Below are positions 1 to 7,006 of a DNA stretch of 64,000 nucleotides, piece by piece. The notes under the pieces were generated by a model. The model did no database searches. It saw only the letters and a program-made list of their open reading frames with translations, and was not told the DNA's origin. Position 1 is the first letter of the stretch; every line of letters starts with the position of its first letter. Position numbers and translations under genes: made by a program. Source of the DNA: Sphaerotilus hippei (GTDB taxonomy: Bacteria; Pseudomonadota; Gammaproteobacteria; Burkholderiales; Burkholderiaceae_C); assembly GCF_003201595.1 (NCBI RefSeq), contig NZ_QJJS01000010.1, forward strand, positions 1-64,000. The letters are read 5' to 3'.

Positions 1-192
1 GAGGCGAATCCTGACGAAATCTTGAATCGTGACCTGAAGACTGAGTTGAGAACACGTCCTGCGGCGCAGAGCGTGTATGACTTGAAGAGAATCGCGCTTG
101 ATTTCATGGAGAAGCTCAAAGGTGCGCCACAGCGGGTTATCCGATACTTCAAGAGCCGGGGCATCGCTTATGCAGCTTGCGCCTCATGGTGA
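1..192 (+). pseudogene. IS630-family transposase, C-terminal part (cut by window edge)
   Basis: Frame 1 reads without a stop from the first base to a TGA at 190-192, giving 63 residues. The segment NPDEILNRDLK matches the conserved C-terminal block of IS630-family DDE transposases, where the Glu after Asn-Pro supplies the last catalytic acidic residue. A basic tail with YFKSRGIAYAA is also typical of this family. Only the last fifth or so of the usual protein is visible, so whether the element is intact cannot be told. It lies inside the putative island and its 3' end overlaps the next gene, which runs on the opposite strand. Confidence 0.7.
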
Positions 193-566
193 TCTCTATT
201 TAATTGCCGTGTTAATAATTCGTTCTGTGTGTTGCGGCATATTTTAAGCTCATCTACGCTTTTTAAGCGAGCTGAGGAAAGCCATGTGCGCGGATCTAGG
301 CTGATTGAGGCCTGAATGGTCAATGCCTTCTCTCGGCTGACTTCTGTTTCCAAGGCTTCTTTTATACGGACGTGTTCCTTGTGCAGGGCGTCGATACGAC
401 GCTCTGATGCACGCATATCGCTGACATTTTCGTCGAGATCAAAGGCATTGTAACAATCCAGCAGTCGCTTCTTCTCTTTTCCCCTTGCTTCTGCGATTGA
501 AATCTCAGCTTCTAACGCGGCGAGTTGATCGGTGTATGGATTTAAAATATTAATACCAGTTGTCAT
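168..566 (-). CDS. Hypothetical coiled-coil protein (132 aa)
   Basis: I do not recognise a family. The protein is mostly charged alpha-helix: residues about 14-95 are rich in Glu, Lys, Arg and Ala with heptad-like spacing, which suggests a coiled coil. There is no signal peptide or membrane segment. It is the second gene of a likely two-gene operon on the minus strand, starting 44 nt after the membrane protein gene at 611-1663, so the two products may interact. The ribosome-binding site is weak. Its last codons overlap the end of the converging transposase fragment. Codon use is less GC-biased than in the chromosome to the right, in keeping with acquired DNA. Confidence 0.5.
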   Translation of the reverse strand: MTTGINILNPYTDQLAALEAEISIAEARGKEKKRLLDCYNAFDLDENVSDMRASERRIDALHKEHVRIKEALETEVSREKALTIQASISLDPRTWLSSARLKSVDELKICRNTQNELLTRQLNRDHHEAQAA

Positions 567-610
567 TGCTGGAATTATCCCTGTCTTGCATTTGCGCTAC
601 ATGTAATTTA

Positions 611-1663
611 TCACTGCACGCCGGGCGCGGTTGGCATACGTGCCGCCTGACCTTCTGTACCTCGGCCTGCAAGCGCAAGGTTGAAGATCTCCCCATCAAT
701 TATTAGGGATCGATCTAATACATCTCGCTGCAGTAACTCAAGTTTCGTGAGCTCCTCATTTACTTCTGAGTTTAGGTGGTCGCACAGCTGTTGAAATGTC
801 AGTGGCTGCTCGGTAGCGACTGGCTCGAATGCGTACTGACCCACGCCCATGATGGCGTTGAATAAGCTCTGAGTCACTTTTTGGTTCGCATCGGCAAGTG
901 AGGATGCCAGATCGCTGTTTTGAATCTCCTTGAGCACATCGTCGTAGTGCAGATCCCCAGCAGACTTGAGGTACCCGCTATCGCGCATGACTTCTACCTG
1001 GCCTTCCCTGCGCCCTGTCTTCTGATACACCAAGCGAGCCTCTTGGAAAGTGCGTGAAATTTTCAGGTCCTTGAGCCCAACAAATTGCACTACGTGTGCA
1101 CCGTGAAAGCGGATTGGTTTGCCTCTTGAGGAAATACCAAAGGTCAACTTGTTTAAGTCAACGCCCGCCTTAATTGTGAAGTTGGCTGTAAGGACCCCAA
1201 TGTACTGGTGGTGAGTGGGTCGATCCAGACCGAACAGTCCACCGGAATTAACGTCCTCGTTCTTCCGTTGGAAGGAGGTATATGTACTTGCTACCCTGAA
1301 AAATGCGATCTCCAAGGCCTGCTCGACACTGCGCGCTTCAATCCGACGGGTCTTCAACTGTTCAATCTGTGCCAGCAAATCTGCATTCTCGGCGGCAAGT
1401 TGGACACGCTCCTTTTGCTTGTTCCTCACTGAGTCCACCAGTACATCCATGAGGTCTGCACCAGCGTGTACTGTTCGGGCTACGCCGTCGAGTGAGCTAC
1501 CCACCGCTGTCGTGATGGGCTTTACAGTTGCTATTACGTCGGTCGCGGTTCCCGCAACTGCCTGTATGCCTTTGTTCGCTGTCCCGAAGAGGCGCCAGAC
1601 AAACACGCCTAGGAAGGCGACAAAGGCTAGGCCGATGGCCACGTACCAAGACTCATTGTTCAT
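611..1663 (-). CDS. Membrane-anchored protein, DUF4230-like (350 aa)
   Basis: The start ATG has a perfect GGAGGA ribosome-binding site. Residues about 7-27 form one hydrophobic segment and act as a signal anchor. Residues about 80-115 look like a coiled coil. Residues about 115-290 hold a segment whose core (YIGVLTANFTIKAGVDLNKL) resembles the DUF4230 domain, in which a strand pattern 'y.G...aGiDLskl' is followed by a basic amphipathic stretch and a helical tail. The function of DUF4230 is not established. Topology suggests a short cytoplasmic N-terminus with the rest outside the inner membrane, but the reverse is possible. It is the first gene of an operon with the coiled-coil gene downstream. 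The DUF4230 link is an inference from pattern only. Confidence 0.55.
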   Translation of the reverse strand: MNNESWYVAIGLAFVAFLGVFVWRLFGTANKGIQAVAGTATDVIATVKPITTAVGSSLDGVARTVHAGADLMDVLVDSVRNKQKERVQLAAENADLLAQIEQLKTRRIEARSVEQALEIAFFRVASTYTSFQRKNEDVNSGGLFGLDRPTHHQYIGVLTANFTIKAGVDLNKLTFGISSRGKPIRFHGAHVVQFVGLKDLKISRTFQEARLVYQKTGRREGQVEVMRDSGYLKSAGDLHYDDVLKEIQNSDLASSLADANQKVTQSLFNAIMGVGQYAFEPVATEQPLTFQQLCDHLNSEVNEELTKLELLQRDVLDRSLIIDGEIFNLALAGRGTEGQAARMPTAPGVQ

Positions 1664-1970
1664 TTTTATCCTCCGGATTGCTGAGCCAGTCTATGGGCAG
1701 TTCGATGCTTCGTACGATCCCCGGGGTGGGTGCGCAGCTTCAAAACTGTTGCCTGCGACAAAGTGCACGTGACGTTCTTCTCTCTAGGTGAGCATGAGAC
1801 GTGTTCAGGCGGGAGTGCTGTTTGGGCAGTGTGATGCATCGCCTCTGTGAGGCAGTGAGGCTCCGGGGCAGTGGTCAAGTGATGCGACGACGAGCTTCGG
1901 TCGCGCTACGGTCTTCGACGGACAGGTGCGGCGGTGCGCTGTGCGGTCCGAATGTGCCCGGTTGCCTTGA
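1664..1970. other. Intergenic, no gene seen (inside island end)
   Basis: Upstream region of the 611-1663 gene. Several short overlapping open frames exist on both strands but none has a convincing start, codon bias or recognisable product. It should contain the promoter of the island operon; I could not assign one. Confidence 0.4.
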
Positions 1971-2013
1971 TGCTGTTCTACGGTCCCTCGCCAAGTGGGC
2001 TGCGGTCCGTGGT
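1971..2013. repeat. 43-bp dispersed direct repeat, copy 1
   Basis: The 43 bases are identical, except for one (T at 1984, G at 17924), to 17911-17953 in the same orientation. The flanks on both sides are unrelated. This copy lies within the island, 154 bp before the tRNA fragment. The repeat has no obvious long inverted arms and no open frame that makes sense. The second copy abuts a truncated gene, so it may be a trace of a mobile or recombining sequence. Confidence 0.75.
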
Positions 2014-2166
2014 CCCTAGTCGGTGGTTTGGGGCGGTTTGCGGGGCTGCGGAGCGAGACTTCTGGCGGCTGGTGCCAACGCTGGAAGTGCGCTCTTGTGT
2101 TGCCAGGCATGGGGAAAGTGCCCCCGCAGTGCGGTGCGATGGACTGAAAGTCCGCTGTTCGACGAC

Positions 2167-2211
2167 CTCTTAATCCGTAGGTCGAGTGTTCGAGTCACTC
2201 AGGGCCCACCA
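2167..2211 (+). repeat. Partial tRNA-Lys(CTT) 3' half, putative attR site
   Basis: The 45 bases correspond one to one to tRNA positions 32-76: anticodon loop CTCTTAA (anticodon CTT), 3' anticodon strand TCCGT, five-base variable region, a perfect T arm (GAGTG/CACTC around TTCGAGT), acceptor strand AGGGCCC, discriminator A and encoded CCA. The bases before it cannot form the 5' anticodon strand fully (two mismatches next to the loop), nor a D arm or the matching 5' acceptor strand, so this is not a functional tRNA. It is what site-specific integration into the 3' end of a tRNA gene leaves at the distal junction. Confidence 0.8.
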
Positions 2212-2229
2212 AAATTTAAGAACGAAAAC

Positions 2230-2259
2230 AAGGACTTGGCGAGAGCTAGGTCCTTTTTT
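2230..2259 (+). terminator. Intrinsic terminator of the tRNA locus
   Basis: An 11-bp stem (2230-2240 with 2245-2255, two G-T wobbles) closed by a GAGA tetraloop is followed by six T residues. It starts 19 nt after the CCA of the tRNA fragment, where the terminator of the original tRNA gene is expected. This supports 2212 as the first base of native chromosome to the right of the island. Confidence 0.85.
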
Positions 2260-2261
2260 CA

Positions 2262-2654
2262 TTGGGCATCGGACTTGCTGGGCGCGTGTCGCCGCGCGTG
2301 GTCCGTTGCGTCGTCCTGCGCCTGTCCGGCATGCCCTTCGGAGCACGTCGGCCTGGCCGCCTCGAAGCGCGCACCGCCCGCGAAGCCGCACTGGTGACCC
2401 AGAACCTGCGCCTGCGGGCCGAGCTGGTGCTGCTGCGCACCGCGGTGTTCTGGGGCCTGGGTGCCGCGACCGTGCTGCGCCGCCCGCCCGCCACGCGGGT
2501 GCGGCCGCGGCTCGAAGCGGGTGCCCGCGAGGCCCAGGCCGTGATCTGCCAGACCGGTTGCGCGGGCCACGCCCACCCCTGGCTGGAGGCCGACGGCCAG
2601 TGCCGGCGCAGTGGCGAGGCCTGTGATCGCGTGGATCCGGCTGCGGTGCGCTGA
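2262..2654 (+). CDS. Hypothetical small Cys/His protein (130 aa)
   Basis: The central and C-terminal codons show the strong GC bias at third positions seen in real genes here (for example runs of CTG, CGC, GCC, GTG), which is why this frame is preferred over the overlapping frames on the other strand. The product has no recognised family. Its last 35 residues contain four Cys with nearby His (CQTGCAGHAHPW, then GQCRRSGEAC), which could bind a metal. The start is uncertain because it lies next to the terminator hairpin; an internal start such as the Met at residue 24 is possible. It lies directly before the iron-regulated locus but upstream of its Fur box. Confidence 0.35.
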   Translation: MGIGLAGRVSPRVVRCVVLRLSGMPFGARRPGRLEARTAREAALVTQNLRLRAELVLLRTAVFWGLGAATVLRRPPATRVRPRLEAGAREAQAVICQTGCAGHAHPWLEADGQCRRSGEACDRVDPAAVR

Positions 2655-2738
2655 TCAGCGGTCTGTGCGGTCCCGGCGCGCCCTGTCGGATGCCGCAGGG
2701 ACATCGGCCGCGCGCCAGCACCGTGCCAGCCATTCGTT

Positions 2739-2757
2739 GATAATGAGAACCATTATC
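2739..2757. promoter_or_regulatory. Fur box
   Basis: GATAATGAGAACCATTATC matches the classical 19-bp Fur box GATAATGATAATCATTATC at 17 of 19 positions. It ends 23 nt before the fecI start codon, so ferric uptake regulator with iron is expected to repress the sigma factor gene and, through it, the receptor and transporter genes. Confidence 0.9.
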
Positions 2758-2780
2758 GAAAAGACCCAACCGCTGATACC

Positions 2781-3296
2781 GTGCTGGAACGCTACCACCG
2801 CGAACTGCTGAACTTCCTGACCCGCCACGTGCGTGATCACCACACCGCGGCCGACCTGACGCAGGAGAGCTTTGCCCGCGTGCTGGGCGCCCAGTCGGCC
2901 GGGCAGGTGGTGCTGGACATGCGCGCCCTGCTGTTTCGCACCGCCCGCAACCTGGTCATAGACCAGCACCGCCGCCATGCCCACCGCCAGCACGAAGACT
3001 TGGCCGGTCTCGGCGAGCAGGAGCAGCCGCCGGCGCCGCGGCATTGCCAGCCCGAGGAGTCCCTGGCCCAGGGGCAGCAGGCCCGGGCTGTGCTGCAGGC
3101 GATCGAAGCCCTGCCCCCCCGCTGCCGCGAGGCCTTTGTGCTCAACCGCTTCGAAGGCCTGTCGCACCAGGAGGTGGCGCAGCGCATGGGCATCAGCAAG
3201 AACATGGTGGCGCAGCACGTGGCGCGTGCCTTGCTGAGCTGCCAGGCCAGCCTGGACGGCGGGACCGCACCCGGGCGCCCTGCCGCAAAATCCTAG
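2781..3296 (+). CDS. fecI: FecI-type ECF sigma factor
   Basis: A 171-aa extracytoplasmic-function sigma factor that directs RNA polymerase to iron-transport promoters when released by its FecR partner. Residues about 2-70 match sigma region 2 (LTQESFARVL; LLFRTARNLVID) and residues about 107-157 match region 4 with its helix-turn-helix (LPPRCREAFVLNRFEGLSHQ; AQRMGISKNMV). The GTG start at 2781 is used because no other start codon lies in frame between it and the Fur box. The fecR gene follows after 68 nt. Length and order (sigma, anti-sigma, receptor) are those of Fec/Fpv-type surface signalling systems. Confidence 0.93.
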   Translation: MLERYHRELLNFLTRHVRDHHTAADLTQESFARVLGAQSAGQVVLDMRALLFRTARNLVIDQHRRHAHRQHEDLAGLGEQEQPPAPRHCQPEESLAQGQQARAVLQAIEALPPRCREAFVLNRFEGLSHQEVAQRMGISKNMVAQHVARALLSCQASLDGGTAPGRPAAKS

Positions 3297-3332
3297 GCTG
3301 GCGCCGCGCCACCACCTCCACCACCGGGCGGG

Positions 3333-3345
3333 TGGTGCGTCTACC
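3333..3345 (+). promoter_or_regulatory. Candidate FecI-dependent promoter -10 motif upstream of fecR
   Basis: TGGTGCGTCTACC lies 19 nt before the fecR start and shares 12 of 13 bases with 4561-4573 before the receptor gene. ECF sigma factors often recognise a -10 element with a CGTC core. No convincing shared -35 element was found, so this is a candidate only. Confidence 0.35.
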
Positions 3346-3364
3346 CAGACAAGCACGCCCATTG

Positions 3365-4498
3365 ATGAACGCTCCCAACCCCATGCCACACCCAGGCCAG
3401 GCCGCCGGGCCGGTCCCGTCCGGCGACGGTGAGGCGCGCCCACGGCTGGAGGCCGAGGCCGCGCAGTGGCTGGTGCGTCGCCAGGATGGCCTGACGCCGC
3501 CGGAGCAGGTCGAGCTGCAGGGTTGGCTGGCCGCTGACCCGGCGCGCGTGGTCGCGCTGGACCGGCTGGCCGCCCTGTGGCGCGACCTGGACGGCTTGCC
3601 GGTGTCCGACGTGGCGGCGCTGAAAGCGGGGCTTGCGGCGCCGCAGCCGGTGTTGCGGCCCCCGGTCACGGCATCGCGCCGGCCACCGCTTGCACCCAGC
3701 CGGTGGGCCGGTCTGCTGCCGCGGCTGGCGGGTGCCGGGGGGGCGGCCTCGGTGGCGCTGGCGGGCTGGCTGGCCTGGAGCCAATGGCAGCTCCAGCCCA
3801 CCTACCAGCGCAGCCTGGTTTCCGCGCGTGGCCAGCAACTGCCGGTCGCGTTGCCCGATGGCAGTGCCCTGCGGCTGGACACGGCTACGCGGCTGGACGT
3901 TGCGCTGTACCGGCAGCGTCGCGAAGTGCGCCTGCCGGAGGGGCAGGCGATGTTCGACATCCGGCGCGACCCGCAGCGACCGTTCCACGTGCTGGCCGGG
4001 CCGCTGCGCATCACCGTGCTGGGGACCCGGTTCTCGGTGCGCCACACCCAGGCCGGGCTGGCCGCCGGACAGGTTCACGTGGTGGTGGAGGAGGGGCGGG
4101 TGCGTGTGGCCCAGGCGGTTGCCGCAGGCGAGCGCGCCGCCGCCGGCGGCCCGGTCACCGAGGGCGAGTTTGTCGAGCTGGGCGCCGGCCAGTCGGTGGA
4201 GGCCGATGCGCGCGGCCGCTTCGCACAGGTGCATTCGGTGCGCACCGGCGCGGCCATGGCCTGGCGTGACGGGCGCCTCGTGCTCAGCGACGTCCCACTG
4301 GGCGAGGTGCTGGCCGAATTCGAGCGCTACGCCGACACCGGCTTGCGCATCCGCGACCCCGCCGTGGCCGCGCTGCGCCTGAACGGCAGTTTCGACCTTC
4401 GGCAGGTCCCGGCCCTGCGCCGCAGCCTGACCCTGGCCTTGCCGGTGCGTCTGGTGCCAGCACCGGACGGGCGGACCGATATCGTCGCTGGCCGCTGA
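3365..4498 (+). CDS. fecR: FecR-family anti-sigma factor
   Basis: A 377-aa inner-membrane regulator that passes the siderophore signal from the receptor's periplasmic domain to FecI. Residues about 25-75 form the cytoplasmic DUF4880 domain that holds the sigma factor (AQWLVRRQDGLTPPEQVELQ), a single membrane helix lies near 118-140 (GGAASVALAGWLAW), residues about 155-260 form the periplasmic FecR domain, and the end (LSDVPLGEVLAEFERY) matches the C-terminal signalling domain DUF4974. The ATG at 3365 was chosen because earlier in-frame starts lie inside fecI. It is followed by 118 nt and then the receptor gene. Confidence 0.93.
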   Translation: MNAPNPMPHPGQAAGPVPSGDGEARPRLEAEAAQWLVRRQDGLTPPEQVELQGWLAADPARVVALDRLAALWRDLDGLPVSDVAALKAGLAAPQPVLRPPVTASRRPPLAPSRWAGLLPRLAGAGGAASVALAGWLAWSQWQLQPTYQRSLVSARGQQLPVALPDGSALRLDTATRLDVALYRQRREVRLPEGQAMFDIRRDPQRPFHVLAGPLRITVLGTRFSVRHTQAGLAAGQVHVVVEEGRVRVAQAVAAGERAAAGGPVTEGEFVELGAGQSVEADARGRFAQVHSVRTGAAMAWRDGRLVLSDVPLGEVLAEFERYADTGLRIRDPAVAALRLNGSFDLRQVPALRRSLTLALPVRLVPAPDGRTDIVAGR

Positions 4499-4560
4499 CG
4501 GCCGGTGCACGGCGCACCGCGTGCACATTTCTGCCGGACCGACCTCAAGCATCGCTTGGC

Positions 4561-4573
4561 TGGTGCGTCTTCC
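4561..4573 (+). promoter_or_regulatory. Candidate FecI-dependent promoter -10 motif upstream of the receptor gene
   Basis: TGGTGCGTCTTCC repeats the motif found at 3333-3345 and lies 43 nt before the receptor start codon, in the only sizeable gap of the locus. A FecI-controlled promoter is expected here by analogy with fecA. Confidence 0.4.
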
Positions 4574-4616
4574 TGGGTAACCAACCCAGTTGGACCGATC
4601 CCCCGGAGTGTTTTCC

Positions 4617-6995
4617 ATGTCCCTGTCCCGCTTTCCGTCCGCCCCGATAGCGCTGGCCGCTGTCCTCGCGCTGACCAGCCTCGCCCCCCGTGCCGCACTG
4701 GCTCAGGCCACCCCGGACACCGCCGCGGCACGCGTCCACACCCTCGCGCTGCCGGCCCAGCCGCTGGGGGATGCGCTCAATGAACTGGCCCGCCAGGCCG
4801 GCCTGCAGCTGCTGGTTCTGCGCGAACTGGTGCAGGGCCTGCAGGCGCCGGCCCTGAGCGGGCGCCTGTCGGCACAGCAGGCGCTGGACCGGCTGCTGGC
4901 GGGCACCGGCCTGATGGCCGACATCGACCAGAACCAGGTGGTGGTGCGCCGTGCCCCACCCGCACGCGTCGCCACCCTGGCGGAAGTCACCGTGTCCGCA
5001 CGGGCACTGCGGTCTGAAGGCTTCCGGCCCGCCACCGTGGAAGCGGGCAGCTTCCGTGGCGCCAGCATCATGGACGTCCCGTCCACGGTGAACGTGGTGA
5101 CCAGCGAGGTGCTGGAGGAGCAGGCCGCCACCGGCCTGTACGACGCGCTGCGCAACACGGCGGGGGTCACGCGCCAGCAGAACGGCGGCGAAACCTGGGA
5201 CCAGCTGGTGTTCCGTGGCATCGCGGTGGAAAACCGGACCAACTACCGCATCAACGGTTCGCTGCCCTACCTGAACTTCACGCAGACGCCGATGGAGAAC
5301 AAGGAGCGTGTCGAAGTCCTCAAAGGTGCGTCGGCGCTGTACTACGGCTTCACCTCGCCGGCGGGTGTGGTCAACCTGGTCACCAAACGCGCGGGCGCCG
5401 AGCCGGTCGGCTCGGTCGAGCTGAGCGTGGACTCGAACGACGGCGCCATGGTGCATGCCGACCTCGGGCGGCGTTTCGGCGAGTCGGGTGAATACGGCCT
5501 GCGCATCAACGCGGCCAGCGGCAACATCGGCACCTACCTCGACGGTGCGGACACCGGCAAACGGGAATTTTTCTCCGCCGCGTTCGACTGGCGGGTGAAC
5601 TCGAAGCTCAAGCTCCAGGCCGATCTGGAGTACGACCACCGGCGCCAGATCGAGCAGGCCGGTGTCAACCTGCCGACCGCCGTGAACGGTGTCATCACCC
5701 TGCCGGCGGCGGTGGACCCGACCCGACTGGTCGGGCCCGACTGGTCCACCTTTGACGCCAAGACCATCAATGCCCTGGTGCGGGCGGACTATTCGTTGTC
5801 CGAGAACTGGGCCCTGACGGCCGAGCTGGGACGCTCCGAGGTGGAGCGCCAGCGCCAGCTGGCCATCTTCCGCTTCACCAACGCCGCCGCGGTGGCGACC
5901 GGGGCCGGCAACATCCAGGGCAACTCGCAGCGGTTGAACCTGAGCTCCGACATGGCGCGGCTGGAGCTGGCGGGCCAGGTGCAAGCCGGTGGCCTGCAGC
6001 ACGAACTCACCTTCGGTGCCACCTACACCACCAAGGAGCAGGGCGATATCTACCAGCAAACCTACCGGGTGGCATCGCAGAACCTCTACAACCCGACCGA
6101 CATTTCCAGCCTGGTGGTGTGGAACGCTGCGCCCACCAGCCCCACCACCGAGGCCTACAGCACGCGGGACCGCGGCCTCTACGCGGTCGACCGCGTGGCC
6201 CTGGGGGAGCGCTGGCAGCTCATCGGTGGCCTGCGCCACGCCAGCTACGACAGCAACCAGGGCGGCATCCGATACAGCCCCAGCAAGACCACGCCGCTGG
6301 CCGCGGTGATCTACAAGCCTTCGGCGAACTGGTCGGTCTACGGTTCCTACGCCCAGTCGCTGGAAGAGGGCGAGACCGCTCCCACCGGCACGGCCAACGT
6401 CGGCACCCGCCTGGCACCGGGCGTGAGTCGGCAGGTGGAGGTCGGCACCCGCTGGCTCGCACCCAGTGGCACCCTGATGTCGATGGCCCTGTTCGACATC
6501 GTGCGCCCGGGTTACTACACCAACGCCGACAACGTGTTCACCGCGGAGGGTGAGCAGCACTACGCCGGGCTGGAATGGTCGGCCCAGGGCCGGTTGAGCC
6601 CGCAACTGGACTGGCAGGCCTCGGCGCTCTGGCTGGACCCTTCGTTCCAGCACATCGGTGCCGCCTACGACGGCAAGCTGCCCGAGAACGCCGCCCGCCG
6701 CACCGCCAGCCTGTTCATGCGCTATGCCATGGCCGCGGTGCCGGGCCTGTCGGTCAACGCGGGGGCCTACTACACCGGGCGCCGACCGGTGAACGACCTC
6801 AACCAGGCCTGGCTGGACGGCGTGACCCTGTACGCCGCCGGCCTGCGCTACACCGGCCAGTCGTTCGGCCGCCGCACCACCTGGCAGCTCAACGTCGAAA
6901 ACCTGACCGACAAACAGTACTGGGCCGCCGCCGGCACCCGACTGGCCGCCGGTGCGCCCCGCACCGTCAAGGCGTCCGTCCAGGTCGACTTCTGA
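4617..6995 (+). CDS. TonB-dependent siderophore receptor with N-terminal signalling domain
   Basis: A 792-aa outer-membrane receptor of the FecA/FpvA type. Residues 1-30 are a signal peptide ending near ALAQ. Residues about 42-95 form the secretin/TonB short N-terminal (STN) domain that contacts FecR, which fits the upstream fecI-fecR pair. A TonB box region is followed by a plug domain near 130-235 (VPSTVNVVTSEVLEE; ERVEVLKGASALYYG; GVVNLVTKR) and a 22-stranded barrel to the end, closing with the usual terminal Phe (VQVDF). The ATG at 4617 is preferred over one 27 nt upstream because it starts the signal peptide. The ligand cannot be told from sequence; a ferric siderophore is most likely. 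Confidence 0.93.
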   Translation: MSLSRFPSAPIALAAVLALTSLAPRAALAQATPDTAAARVHTLALPAQPLGDALNELARQAGLQLLVLRELVQGLQAPALSGRLSAQQALDRLLAGTGLMADIDQNQVVVRRAPPARVATLAEVTVSARALRSEGFRPATVEAGSFRGASIMDVPSTVNVVTSEVLEEQAATGLYDALRNTAGVTRQQNGGETWDQLVFRGIAVENRTNYRINGSLPYLNFTQTPMENKERVEVLKGASALYYGFTSPAGVVNLVTKRAGAEPVGSVELSVDSNDGAMVHADLGRRFGESGEYGLRINAASGNIGTYLDGADTGKREFFSAAFDWRVNSKLKLQADLEYDHRRQIEQAGVNLPTAVNGVITLPAAVDPTRLVGPDWSTFDAKTINALVRADYSLSENWALTAELGRSEVERQRQLAIFRFTNAAAVATGAGNIQGNSQRLNLSSDMARLELAGQVQAGGLQHELTFGATYTTKEQGDIYQQTYRVASQNLYNPTDISSLVVWNAAPTSPTTEAYSTRDRGLYAVDRVALGERWQLIGGLRHASYDSNQGGIRYSPSKTTPLAAVIYKPSANWSVYGSYAQSLEEGETAPTGTANVGTRLAPGVSRQVEVGTRWLAPSGTLMSMALFDIVRPGYYTNADNVFTAEGEQHYAGLEWSAQGRLSPQLDWQASALWLDPSFQHIGAAYDGKLPENAARRTASLFMRYAMAAVPGLSVNAGAYYTGRRPVNDLNQAWLDGVTLYAAGLRYTGQSFGRRTTWQLNVENLTDKQYWAAAGTRLAAGAPRTVKASVQVDF

Positions 6996-7006
6996 GCCAC
7001 CCGGCC

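Larger units (their letters stand above)
1..2211. mobile_element. Right end of a genomic island integrated at a tRNA-Lys gene
   Basis: This stretch is visibly richer in A+T than everything to its right. It contains a transposase tail and two genes of unknown function, and it stops exactly at a 45-nt copy of a tRNA 3' half (2167-2211) that is followed by a tRNA-type terminator. Integrases of the tyrosine family commonly use tRNA 3' ends as attachment sites and leave a partial copy at the far end. With the fragment on the + strand, the intact tRNA gene and the rest of the island should lie to the left, outside the window. No integrase is visible here. The boundary is well supported; the island's content and size are not known. 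Confidence 0.65.

Noticed and set aside
2136-2211. A complete tRNA-Lys gene
   Set aside because: Only the 3' half (2167-2211) fits; the upstream 30 bases give no D arm, no 5' acceptor strand and a mismatched 5' anticodon strand.
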